The notes beneath the pieces are model-generated. The model was not told the origin of the DNA. It ran no database searches and saw nothing but the letters and a program-made list of their open reading frames with translations. Positions 38,324 to 47,018 of a stretch of 64,000 bases of DNA are shown here, piece by piece; position 1 is the first letter of the stretch, and the number at the start of each line of letters is the position of its first letter. The stretch spans positions 62,001 through 126,000 of the forward strand of contig NZ_JAQVBV010000005.1 in assembly GCF_028690125.1 (NCBI RefSeq), read 5' to 3'. A program made the translations under genes and the position numbers. Source of the DNA: Bacteroides sp. Its GTDB lineage: Bacteria; Bacteroidota; Bacteroidia; Bacteroidales; Bacteroidaceae.

Positions 38324-38544
38324 TCATTTTGGACAACAATCATATGCTCCTCCATCCTTACTACCAAACTTTGTATAACCATTTTAATAGTTACATTTAT
38401 CTGTTTCATCAGAACCTACTAATGATTCCATATTTACTAAAGTTAATTCCGAGAAACGAACATTACTTTTTGATGAGTACATATTATAACCAACTACCAT
38501 TGCAACAAATAATGTTACTAAAATAAACTTTTTTACTTTTCCAT
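38324..38544 (-). pseudogene. NVEALA peptide gene with early stop and shifted start
   Basis: The minus strand reads VKKFILVTLFVAMVV (signal), then LTLVNMESLVGSDE (NVEALA-like) and DKCNY, a TAA stop, and in the same frame NGYTKFGSKDGGAYDCCPK with a final stop at 38324. The only nearby ATG (38544) is one base out of frame with the signal. Both defects suggest a pseudogene; alternatively a shortened peptide ending CNY is made from a non-ATG start. It is first after site B, ahead of the propeller gene. Confidence 0.6.
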
Positions 38545-38559
38545 TTTATCTATTCAAAT

Positions 38560-38760
38560 TAAAATTCAAAAATACGAATACTGTCTCTATAACTCCTCTT
38601 AAAGAAAGCAAAACGTATTTGCCACAATTGATAAAATTCTTATCTTTACCCATCTTCTTTCTTACTAAGGATACAGGAATAGGTGATACCAGTAATCCGG
38701 CAAGATTAAGACAGTAATCATACTGTTCCTTTTTAATAAATTAACATTATCTTTTTAGTC
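38560..38760 (-). other. AT-rich leader, unidentified open stretch
   Basis: Between site B and the NVEALA remnant. The minus strand has an open stretch reading NLAGLLVSPIPVSLVRKK and similar sequence; about 60 bp of it resembles 21360..21420. A weak resemblance to a ligase segment (VVSGLWVYGVHYSWGARLRK) is not enough to name it. Nothing is recognised in 38761..38920. Confidence 0.3.
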
Positions 38761-38923
38761 TATAGAAATTCAGTTTATTATTAGCACCTTTCACTCTTCT
38801 AATTTTAGTAGCTTCATCCATTTTTAATAACTAGATTATATTGTTGCATCATACAATATCAAATTTAATAATCGTTCTTCTTTAAATATTCAAACTTCTA
38901 TGATCTTTAAATATTTTCGACCA

Positions 38924-39013
38924 TGAAAGTAAGGAATAAAAACGAAAATGCAAAATAATGTTGCTGACCATTTCGGACCAACCATATTTATGATAAAAAT
39001 TTCTTTTTTATCG
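38924..39013 (-). promoter_or_regulatory. Promoter with direct-repeat operator, site B
   Basis: Minus strand: -7 position TACTTTCA (38924..38931, one mismatch), 19-bp spacer, -33 box TTTG (38951..38954), 10 bp, then operator TGGTCCGAAATGGTCA (38965..38980), identical to site A. It faces the NVEALA-propeller-transglutaminase-glutaminase-lepB genes. Confidence 0.7.
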
Positions 39014-39084
39014 TCCTTTCTTCGAATATTTTTCGGATTTTATTGCATTTACCCTCATAATCGAACAAGTTTTTGATAGGTCAT

Positions 39085-40145
39085 CTATCCTAAAAATCTT
39101 TTCACACACTCATCGTTCCCATTCAATAATCCATCCGATGAAATAGATTCTTTAACCATTGAATCATTCAGATAAGCTGCCGATTGAGTTAATACTTTCC
39201 AATGCAAATCTGCATATCCTGAATTTCCCTCTGCATCCACAGTCGCCGCTACCATCATCAACATATCAGCCCCACCTCAACACTACAATCCTCAATTTTC
39301 GCCTGACGATTAATCTTCGGAAACAATCCGATATCATACGAAGTCCTATACCTATTCCCTACAGATTTCAACAATTCTTCAACACTACCACTCCCACTCT
39401 TATTCCAATACAGGCTTAAATTGTTCCCTTTATATTGCAAAGCACGATTCTCTTCATACCCCAGAAGTAAAACACCGTTATCCGGATGCTCTCCACACAA
39501 TTTCGGACATAGACATAACACTACATGACCATTATCAAATGAACTTTCTGTTCGTTCCTTTTTAGCTCCCAAGTACAATCCGGAAGATTTAATAATCCGC
39601 CAATCCTGTTCTAAACCATCTCTTACCTCGCTTTGACCAAACATCCACTCTATGTCCACATCGAACAAGATTTCTATATCATATTTTTCTCCGTCTTCTA
39701 CAGACACTTGATAGGTAATAAAGGCAATTGGTGCTCCTTCTGTGATTTGCCCCTTTAATAATCTAGGAGAAACAAAATCAAGACATAATTCTACGTCACC
39801 ACATTGAAAACATATAATGAGTTTGAGTAGTTTGCACATCCATTCGTTAAAAAAATGCTGTATCCACTTCGCCATATGTTTTATCTTCCATATACAAACC
39901 AACATCCAATAATGCCGCTCCCTCATCATTGCATCCATATGCAGCAATTACATTATCACCTTCACACAGCCGTTATCTTTCTTTATCTGTAAATTGCCGA
40001 CATTTTGTCTGAGTCATAAAATGATTTACCTGCAATAAATATTCCCCATTACAATAAAACTTCATTTGATTGTCGGCAATATAGCAAAGATATAATTTCC
40101 GTTCTTTCAAAGTATCCGGATCATTTATAGAAATTACGGCTGCTG
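39085..40145 (-). pseudogene. Decayed glutaminase-like gene
   Basis: Collinear with 33320..34560 of the intact glutaminase-like gene but broken by frameshifts and at least two deletions. The longest surviving frame (39258..39947) retains DUF5127 wording: CGDVELCLDFVSPRLL and GVLLLGYEENRALQYKGNNL. About 300 bp between IGFFP and IGDEYR equivalents are lost near 39345. The 5' part, including the signal, is missing. Confidence 0.82.
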
Positions 40146-41205
40146 ACACACAAATAAGCTATCTTCCCATTTCCTCTCTCCGGATATAGTTTTGAAGAAG
40201 GAATCTTCAATTCCTCATTATAAGAGAAAGCATATTAAAGAGTCACATCTTCGAATTTAGGCAAACGCCAAAATGGATGTATTTCTTCCTGCTGCATAGC
40301 CATCGCCTCACATATAGCCCGATTAAGACTGAAATGATAGCGAAATACCTTCGGACTATTCTCACTTTTATAATAGAAATCATCACGAACCGGTCCTAAT
40401 TGAGATGGAAACTTCCACATATATTCTTCACCATTTTTATCCCACGCTACCATCCAAAAATCCGAAGTATTCTAATCCCCTCACATTGGCAGAAAGTCTA
40501 TTGCACAAGGAATTCCCAAAGCTGTATAAAGATAAATACCAAAATCGGTAGCATCTCGACAAGAACCGGATAATCCCTGAACATATTTAGAACCCAAATG
40601 TCCCAATTTTCCGGGTATGAAAGTTGTAAAATGATATTTTTTAATCGGTAGTCTTTTTCTCAAATAATTAGCCACAATAATAGGATCTTCTTTATCCAGC
40701 TCATCAGACATCCTCAAAGAGTCCAATAATGAATTATACTTTTCATAATATATCTCACGCCAATAAACTAACGGTTCATCATCAATACGATACGGCAATA
40801 TATACTCACAAAACACATCAAATGTAATATTCTTACCCCATGGTTGCTCCTGCCAGACTTTAAATGCCCATTCTATATTACTGCATAAATAAGCTAAATC
40901 TATTTCCTATATATCTCGTTTTTTTCTAATTGTCCTAATGGACCAAATACTTTCTTCACAGAGTCCGCAATTTCCTCAGGACTCTTATTTGGAAAACGTT
41001 TCAACCAAACGTAATACTTTTTATAGTTATCTAGCTGTTTTCCTATAGAAAGAGATAGGTATAGTAAGACACATTCTCAATCAGAAAACAAGCCGCTTTA
41101 TATTTAAGACTATTAGAAGGATTCTTTTGATAATAGCAAAGTACTTTTTCTAATTCCAACCGATTAACATACTTTCTATCCCCTTTATTTTGTGTTGCAT
41201 ATCTC
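40146..41205 (-). pseudogene. Decayed transglutaminase-like gene
   Basis: Collinear with 35920..36950 of the intact transglutaminase-like gene. Surviving frames are 40235..40453 (AWDKNGEEYMWKFPS) and 40481..40816, which still contains the Cys motif SGSCRDATDFGIYL. A frameshift falls between the Cys and His motifs, and the C-terminal discoidin-like part is deleted. At its left end it runs directly into the glutaminase-like remnant. Confidence 0.82.
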
Positions 41206-41317
41206 ACACATTACAAGCTGTGGATACTCATCCTCTTAACGTCTTTTACATGACAACTGTGTTTTTCTCCTATTATTATATATATGTATATTACAGTCGA
41301 AGTGTGGAACAATTATA

Positions 41318-41395
41318 AAAGAAAAGGAGCAAACTGAATACTACCATTACTTTCCCGAATGATGGCAACAATCAGCCCCCCTTTTCTTCAAAAAC
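41318..41395 (-). pseudogene. Short remnant of an O-antigen-ligase-like gene
   Basis: Plus-strand wording AAAGAAAAGGAGCA, a CAATCAGCCCCCC-like patch and CCTTTTCTTC line up with the ligase segment at 26885..26960 and with the remnant at 32110. Too short for a frame. It is the first module element after site C. Nothing else is recognised in 41206..41470. Confidence 0.45.
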
Positions 41396-41472
41396 AAATA
41401 ATTTATAGAATTTACAATTTTCAATATACCCTCAGAATTTAAATTATATGAATATCGTATCTTCTATGAGTG

Positions 41473-41563
41473 CGAATTTAGGGTATAAAATCACGAATAC
41501 CAAAGAATAAGCCTGACAAATTCGGACCAAACCCTTTTTATCTAAAAATGCCCCATTTCATCG
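41473..41563 (-). promoter_or_regulatory. Promoter with direct-repeat operator, site C (decaying)
   Basis: Minus strand: -7 position TAAATTCG (41473..41480), -33 box TTTG (41501..41504), operator TGGTCCGAATTTGTCA (41514..41529), again 33 bp from the -7 box. A distal box CCATTTCATCGA lies at 41553..41564. It faces only pseudogenes, consistent with its two mismatches. Confidence 0.6.
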
Positions 41564-41676
41564 ACATAATTCTACACATTTTATTTTATTCAAGTACTAT
41601 GTTTCTTTGAAATAAGTTATTCTTTTATCATTCGCATAACAGATAAATATATTAATCTTATCTACTTTTACAGAAC

Positions 41677-41735
41677 AAGGAGCATAAGATATGAAATAGA
41701 TCCGGCAAAATCCATGACTCATCATTATGCTCCTT
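41677..41735 (-). terminator. Hairpin after the 41764 propeller gene
   Basis: Arms AAGGAGCATAA and TTATGCTCCTT (11 bp, perfect) enclose 37 bp, just past the propeller stop. The T-run is weak. Confidence 0.5.
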
Positions 41736-41763
41736 CAAAAACCCTGTTAATTATCTACTACTC

Positions 41764-42819
41764 TTAACCAATGCGAAACTTCACTATTGGTTGGTCATTA
41801 TTTACATCTGTTGCTATTATAGTTTTATTAATCTCATCAACCCAAATTCCAGATATATAATGGTCAAGTATATATTTACATAATGGTTCTCCTCTCAAAT
41901 CGAATACATATATATACTTTCCTCCACTAGGAATACGACCATGTTGCTGTGCTATGTCTTTAAAAGTAGTTCCACAAAATACTGTATAAATAGCACTATC
42001 AGTAACTTGTACATCACTAAATCCCATAATTCCTGTTGGTACTCCATACCCCCCCGTAATACGGAATTCAGGCTCTCCATGTTCACCTATGCGCACAACA
42101 TGAGTAGTATCTTTTAAATTATAGACTTCTATCACTTCCCCCAATTGAGTTACAGATGCTAATACACCATTGTTAGGATTATAATCCAAGAAACTTCGCC
42201 ATACTTGGGCCAAAGCCGGACGCGCATTTTGCAAGGCTTCCTCATTAGCTGATGGAATCTCACCTATCTTATTCATAAGTTTTCCATTACGATGAACCCA
42301 ACACAAACGTTTTTCTCCTGAATAATCAGGAATAATAAAAGTTGTATCATTATATATAACAAAATCAAGAGGTCTTAATAAATCTCCATCCAATGTCACC
42401 GCTTCATCACGAAGAAGTGAATCACAGGATGGAGAAAAACCCAACCTAGTTAATTCATTTTTATTTGCGTCTAACGTCCACACTTTATGATTATCAAACC
42501 GTATATTATTTATAGACAACATATCTGTAGGGGAATCACCACGTTTACCAAAGGAGGACAAATACCGAAAATCAGGGTATTGAAATAGATGACCGTAATA
42601 ATCGGGAGCATGTAAATCCATAATAATGGTTTTATCTCCATCCACTTGTATTCGAAAGGGATATCGAAACAAAGCAGAGTCTAGTTTAATCACTTCTCCG
42701 TTTATTTCTTTTTCTCGTGGAAAATTAGAGTAAAAATATACATCCTCACCATATTTCTTCTTGTTTATACTACATGAGATCAAAAGAAAAAAAAATAGAA
42801 TACTAATGTAGTACTTCAT
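41764..42819 (-). CDS. Six-bladed beta-propeller lipoprotein
   Basis: A 351-residue lipoprotein (MKYYISILFFFLLISCSINK, lipobox Cys 16) of the TolB-like/BF3164-like 6-bladed propeller family: HLFQYPDFRYLSSFGKRGD, VWTLDANKNELTRLGF, YIYVFDLRGEPLCKYILDHY. Function unknown. It overlaps the NVEALA gene by 4 bp (ATGA), so peptide and propeller are translationally coupled. It is the simplest surviving form of the module: promoter site D, peptide, propeller. Confidence 0.87.
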   Translation of the reverse strand: MKYYISILFFFLLISCSINKKKYGEDVYFYSNFPREKEINGEVIKLDSALFRYPFRIQVDGDKTIIMDLHAPDYYGHLFQYPDFRYLSSFGKRGDSPTDMLSINNIRFDNHKVWTLDANKNELTRLGFSPSCDSLLRDEAVTLDGDLLRPLDFVIYNDTTFIIPDYSGEKRLCWVHRNGKLMNKIGEIPSANEEALQNARPALAQVWRSFLDYNPNNGVLASVTQLGEVIEVYNLKDTTHVVRIGEHGEPEFRITGGYGVPTGIMGFSDVQVTDSAIYTVFCGTTFKDIAQQHGRIPSGGKYIYVFDLRGEPLCKYILDHYISGIWVDEINKTIIATDVNNDQPIVKFRIG

Positions 42820-43034
42820 CTATAATCACCTCCAGTAATAAACTCAACTCCCTTATGATCTATCGGGCAATCAATAGGACCTATCAAAAAACATCTAACA
42901 GCAATTGTACCTTCATCTCCCGCCAAAGCTTCTATATTTTGTAATAATAACAAATTTTTTTTATCCTGTCGTTTTTTTTGAACGCCCCAAAGAGCTAAAA
43001 TACACAAAAATAAAAATACAATCAACTTCTTCAT
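42816..43034 (-). CDS. NVEALA-type secreted peptide
   Basis: A 72-residue peptide with an intact start: MKKLIVFLFLCILALWGV (signal anchor), then LLLLQNIEALAGDEG, the NVEALA motif, then a tail with two Cys (RCFLIGPIDCPIDHKG). The -7 box at 43071 is about 37 bp upstream. EALA ends in an A-x-A pattern as recognised by signal peptidase I, which suggests cleavage there (inference). It is the best-preserved of four such genes here. Confidence 0.85.
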   Translation of the reverse strand: MKKLIVFLFLCILALWGVQKKRQDKKNLLLLQNIEALAGDEGTIAVRCFLIGPIDCPIDHKGVEFITGGDYR

Positions 43035-43070
43035 TTTATTCTATGTTTATTAATATTTAAATTATGGGTG

Positions 43071-43162
43071 CAAATGTAAAGAACCAAAAGCAAAATACAA
43101 AAAAAAATGGCTGACCATTTCAGACCAACCAGTTATCCATCAAAAACACCCGATTCCATCGA
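43071..43162 (-). promoter_or_regulatory. Promoter with direct-repeat operator, site D
   Basis: Minus strand: -7 box TACATTTG (43071..43078), 19-bp spacer, -33 box TTTG (43098..43101), 10 bp, operator TGGTCTGAAATGGTCA (43112..43127). A distal box (plus strand CGATTCCATCGA) starts at 43151. It is the cleanest example, directly ahead of the intact NVEALA-propeller pair and right after the stop of the regulator gene at 43197. Confidence 0.78.
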
Positions 43163-43196
43163 GCTATTTTTAATCGTTCATTAAAGCCTATTTCAA

Positions 43197-44252
43197 CTAA
43201 AGCAGCAACTGATAACTACTTGAAGTATTCCTTTTTATATCTATTGTAGGCTCAACCTCCTGGATACAGGAACGTAAACGACCAATTGCTTTATGAAGTC
43301 GATCTGCTGTGCCAGCACGATTTAACCATAGTTTTTCCATAATGTGCTTATCCGTCAAAATATATTCATCATCTTTCGCTTTTAAAAATAATTCCAACAA
43401 TTGACAAGTCTGAGGCTGAAGTTTATTTTGTACTCCACCTATTTTCTCTATTTTTCGTTGCTCTGCATAAAAAATAACATTATCATGTAACATATAAGAA
43501 CGAACAGGAGTATTAGACACTTCTTGTACTATTTCTATAACAGGTATCTCAATAATCTCCCTTTTTGATATTGAATTTACTTTTCTTATAAGAACAAGAC
43601 ATAACTTATAAGCAACAAATACACAAGCTGAATACAGGAATAAATAAAGTAAAATATCCGAATACATTATGCCCCATAATGAGTAATTAAGATATCCTAT
43701 TATCTCAATTTCACAAGCATAACCTACATAAACAGTAAATACTAATTTAGATAAAGAACACCATTCACTACCCGAAGTACTTTTTGACTTTATTCCTCCA
43801 TCATTTCCCATAACAGAAATACATAAAGCCGATTTACCATACACATTATACTTTCCTAAATTACCGCCCCAAATCATATTCAAAGAATCAGGATTAATAG
43901 GATATTTTTTAAAAATCAACGAATGCAAAGAACGTATATTTGCATCATCAGTAATATTCATATGATGCTTTTTAGGATTTAGCCGATACCAATGTTTTCC
44001 TTGCTCATCTTCAAAATAAACGGAGTCAGGTATATTAGAAACCATAAAGTTTCTAACATTATATTTAAATGAAAAGCTTCCTTCTTGATTTCTATTTTTT
44101 AATTCCTGACTAAAACTTTCAATAAAAACTTCTTTTGCTTTCTGTTTAATTTCTATCTGCTTAGATTCATAAGTATATCTACAGATCAGAAAGAATGCAA
44201 TTCCTCCAATACAGATTAACACCAATAACAAAATAATATTTGTACGTCTCAT
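43197..44252 (-). CDS. Membrane-bound winged-helix transcriptional regulator
   Basis: A 351-residue predicted one-component regulator. TM1 at about 5-26, an extracytoplasmic domain of about 160 residues, TM2 at about 195-225, and a C-terminal OmpR/PhoB/ToxR-type winged helix (about 255-351: LQPQTCQLLELFLKA, DKHIMEKLW, LHKAIGRLRSCI, YQLLL). The order sensor-then-DNA-binding is the reverse of ToxR and CadC. Two Cys near the membrane (SEWC and YACEIEI) are shared with its three paralogues. It is the most diverged of the four and is under site E plus its own -7 box 30 bp from the ATG. Function is inferred from the domain only. Confidence 0.8.
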   Translation of the reverse strand: MRRTNIILLLVLICIGGIAFFLICRYTYESKQIEIKQKAKEVFIESFSQELKNRNQEGSFSFKYNVRNFMVSNIPDSVYFEDEQGKHWYRLNPKKHHMNITDDANIRSLHSLIFKKYPINPDSLNMIWGGNLGKYNVYGKSALCISVMGNDGGIKSKSTSGSEWCSLSKLVFTVYVGYACEIEIIGYLNYSLWGIMYSDILLYLFLYSACVFVAYKLCLVLIRKVNSISKREIIEIPVIEIVQEVSNTPVRSYMLHDNVIFYAEQRKIEKIGGVQNKLQPQTCQLLELFLKAKDDEYILTDKHIMEKLWLNRAGTADRLHKAIGRLRSCIQEVEPTIDIKRNTSSSYQLLL

Positions 44253-44281
44253 AATGTTTGCATTTACGCTTTTTAGTAGGG

Positions 44282-44289
44282 CAAAGATA
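44282..44289 (-). promoter_or_regulatory. Proximal -7 box of the 43197 regulator
   Basis: TATCTTTG on the minus strand, 30 bp upstream of the ATG, preceded by ATTGATAACTAA, a block shared by all four regulator copies. Confidence 0.6.
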
Positions 44290-44589
44290 ACACTTAGTTA
44301 TCAATTTCATTCAAATCCTATAAAACAAAAATATCTACTTACCGAATATTATTAATTATACTCGGTAAATTAGAGTTAATACAAAACGTTTTTAACCGTT
44401 CAATAATATAACTTAAAAAAATAAGCTAATATACTTCCATTGAATCTTAGCTTTATTTGTGGTCTCAACTCTTTAAGACTTCATATTAAATAACCCAAAT
44501 AACAATTATATTATAGTTACACTATTATCAAGCATACAAATAAGTGTTTTATACATTAATAAAATAAGATTATTAAATTACTATTACGA

Positions 44590-44682
44590 CAAAAGTAGAA
44601 AACAGTAATTTAGATACAAAAAGAAATAGGTGACCATTTGCGACCACCTATCTCTTTTATTTAAAATTCCTCATTTCATCGA
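44590..44682 (-). promoter_or_regulatory. Promoter with direct-repeat operator, site E
   Basis: Minus strand: -7 box TACTTTTG (44590..44597), 19-bp spacer, -33 box TTTG (44617..44620), 10 bp, operator TGGTCGCAAATGGTCA (44631..44646). A distal box CATTTCATCGA lies at 44672..44682. It faces the 43197 regulator through a 330-nt AT-rich leader (44290..44589) in which I see no gene. Confidence 0.75.
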
Positions 44683-44713
44683 GACTTAAAATAATTCTAT
44701 TTCATTACAAAAT

Positions 44714-45732
44714 CTAAACAATAAGCTGATAAGTATCTAAATTTTCTCTTTCAATGCGAATAGTAGAATCAGGCATTAAATAAGTTCGTAAACGTGCAAC
44801 GGCTTTATGTATACGTTTCAAATGTCCGGATCCATCTAGCCATAAGGTATTCATGATTTCAGAATCTGTCACTATATAATTTTCAGAATTTAAAAATAAT
44901 TCTAATAGTAGACAAGCTTGTAATGGCATTCTTTTCTTGATCCCATCTATCTCAATCACCCTTTGCTCAGCATAAAATAAAACTTTATCATGTAAGATAT
45001 ATGAACGTACAGGAATGTTAGACATTCCGTGTACTACTTCTATTTATCGCATTGATTTTAATTTCATCATAACAACAAGACCTATTTTATAAAATATACA
45101 TATACAAACAACATATAGCAATAAACAAAATAAAATTTCCACACACCTCATGCCCCATAAAGAGTAATCTAAATAACCTATTATCTCTATTTCACAGGCA
45201 TAACCTAAATAAATAGCAAACACTGGACTATATGAATTACACCATTCACTATGAGAGGTGTCCTTGAATTTATTTCACCATCTTTAGCTATAACTGAAAT
45301 ATACAATGCAGGCTTAAAAAAAATATCAGATTTCAATAAATATTTCCTCCAAATATTATTCAAAGAATCTGGAATTATTGGATTTTTCTCAAATGTTATA
45401 GAATGTCTTAAACGTAAGTTTACATCATTAGTAATATTCATAAAATACTTTTTAGGATCTAATTTATACCAATGTTTTCCTAATTAATCCTGAACACAAA
45501 CAGAATCCGGAATATTTGCGGTTAAAGTCGATTTTGTATCAAAAGTGTATAAAGGGTAACTACGAAAATTTCGACTTTCAAATTCCTGATTCAATGCCTC
45601 AACAAAAGCTTCTCTTGCCTTTTCTTTTACTTCTGACTTCTTAGACTCATAAGTAATCTTATTGATAGTAAAAAAGAAGACTCCTCCAATACAGATTATT
45701 ACAGATAACAGAATAATATTTATATGCTTCAT
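44714..45732 (-). pseudogene. Decayed membrane-bound winged-helix regulator
   Basis: Paralogue of 45854..46897, broken in three. 45484..45732 gives TM1 and the first extracytoplasmic part (MKHINIILLSVIICIGG to DSVCVQD, then a stop). 45205..45441 gives the middle (NITNDVNLRLRHS) and shifts frame near the SEWC motif. 44714..45025 retains an entire winged-helix domain (SNIPVRSYILHDKVLFYAEQ to YQLIV). The last could in principle be made as a soluble DNA-binding fragment from its ATG at 45025. Confidence 0.85.
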
Positions 45733-45761
45733 GTTGTTCAAGGTTATACCATTTACCCCCA

Positions 45762-45769
45762 CAAAGATA
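45762..45769 (-). promoter_or_regulatory. Proximal -7 box of the decayed regulator
   Basis: TATCTTTG on the minus strand, 30 bp upstream of the ATG, after the shared block ATTGATTGCTAA. Confidence 0.55.
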
Positions 45770-45853
45770 ATATTTAGCAATCAATTTTACTTATATTCTG
45801 TAAAACAATAATTACATTATGTTCAATGTGCTTACTTCATGAAAGTAAAAAAA

Positions 45854-46897
45854 TTAAATAATAAGCTGATAAGTATCCAAATTTTCTCTTTCAATATGAA
45901 TAGGAGAATCAGTTATTAAATAAGTTCGTAAACGTGCGACTGCCTTATGGACACGTTTTAGATGACCAGAACCATCCGGCCATAAAGTATTCATGATTTC
46001 AGTATCTGTCACTATATGGTCTTTAGAATTTAAAAATAACTCTAAAAGCAAACAAGCTTGTAATGGCATTTTTTTCCTAATCCCATTTATTTCAATCATC
46101 CTTTGCTCAGCATAAAATAGAACATTATCATTTAGTATATATGAACGAACGGGAATATCAGGTATTCCTTGTACTAATTTTATAATTGGAACTTCTATGA
46201 TTTCCTTTCGATGCATTGATTTTAATTTAACTATTACAGAAATACTAATCTTATAAATTATAAATACGCAAACACCATATAACAATAAATAAAGTAAAGC
46301 CTCCATATACATCATTTTCCAAATAGAATAATGCAGATAACCTATTATCTCAATTTCACAAGCATAACCTAAATAAGTAGTAAACATTGGATTACACGAA
46401 ATACACCATTCACTATTAGAAGTAGACTTTGAATCAATATCTCCTCCTCTACCTGTAACCGAAATACACAATGCAGAATTAACAAAAAGATCTGATTTCA
46501 ATAGATATTTCTTCCAAATATTATTCAAAGAGTCAGGAATAATCGGTTTTTTCTCAAATGCCGTAGAATGCATAAAACGTAAATTTGCATCATTAGTTAT
46601 ATTCATACAATGTTTTTTAGAATCTAATTTATACCAATATTTTCCTAATGAGTCCTGAAAACAAACAGAATCTGGAATATTTGCAGCTACAGTAGACTTC
46701 ATATCAGAAAAGTATAAAATTTTGCAATTCAAATTTCTACTTTTAAATTCCTGATCTAATGCTTTAGCAAAAGTCTCTTTTGCTTTTTCCTTAACCTCTG
46801 CCTTCTTAGATTCATAAGTAATTCTGCTGATAATAAAGAAGATAATTCCTCCTAAACAGATTATAACAGATAACAGAATAATTTTCGTATGTTTCAT
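45854..46897 (-). CDS. Membrane-bound winged-helix transcriptional regulator
   Basis: A 347-residue paralogue. TM1 5-24, extracytoplasmic domain 25-190, TM2 192-222, winged helix 254-347 (PLQACLLLELFLNSKDH, TDTEIMNTLW, KRVHKAVARLRTYL, LDTYQLII). Conserved extracytoplasmic features are NIPDSV, GKYWYKLD, PDSLNNIWKKYLL, Cys165 (SEWC) and Cys180 (YACEIEI); the Cys pair could form a disulfide. The ATG at 46897 was chosen because TM1 follows and a -7 box lies 30 bp upstream; the longer frame to 46945 overlaps that promoter. Ligand and targets are unknown; the operator repeats in this island are candidates. Confidence 0.82.
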   Translation of the reverse strand: MKHTKIILLSVIICLGGIIFFIISRITYESKKAEVKEKAKETFAKALDQEFKSRNLNCKILYFSDMKSTVAANIPDSVCFQDSLGKYWYKLDSKKHCMNITNDANLRFMHSTAFEKKPIIPDSLNNIWKKYLLKSDLFVNSALCISVTGRGGDIDSKSTSNSEWCISCNPMFTTYLGYACEIEIIGYLHYSIWKMMYMEALLYLLLYGVCVFIIYKISISVIVKLKSMHRKEIIEVPIIKLVQGIPDIPVRSYILNDNVLFYAEQRMIEINGIRKKMPLQACLLLELFLNSKDHIVTDTEIMNTLWPDGSGHLKRVHKAVARLRTYLITDSPIHIERENLDTYQLII

Positions 46898-46926
46898 GTT
46901 GTTCAAGGTTATACCATTTACCCCCA

Positions 46927-46934
46927 CAAAGATA
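46927..46934 (-). promoter_or_regulatory. Proximal -7 box of the 45854 regulator
   Basis: TATCTTTG on the minus strand, 30 bp upstream of the ATG, after ATTGATTGCTAA. Confidence 0.6.
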
Positions 46935-47018
46935 GTATTTAGCAATCAATTTTACTTATATTCTATAAAACAATAATTATGTTATGTTGAATGTACTTAT
47001 TTCATCAGAGTATTAAGA

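Noticed and set aside
28755..43127. Operator repeats read as CRISPR repeats or IS ends
   Set aside because: The copies are kilobases apart, all in one orientation and locked to promoters; there are no spacers, inverted partners or target duplications.
44714..45025. Calling the 103-codon winged-helix frame a standalone regulator gene
   Set aside because: It lines up with the C-terminal third of the neighbouring paralogues, and the missing parts lie directly upstream in broken frames, so it is a pseudogene fragment.
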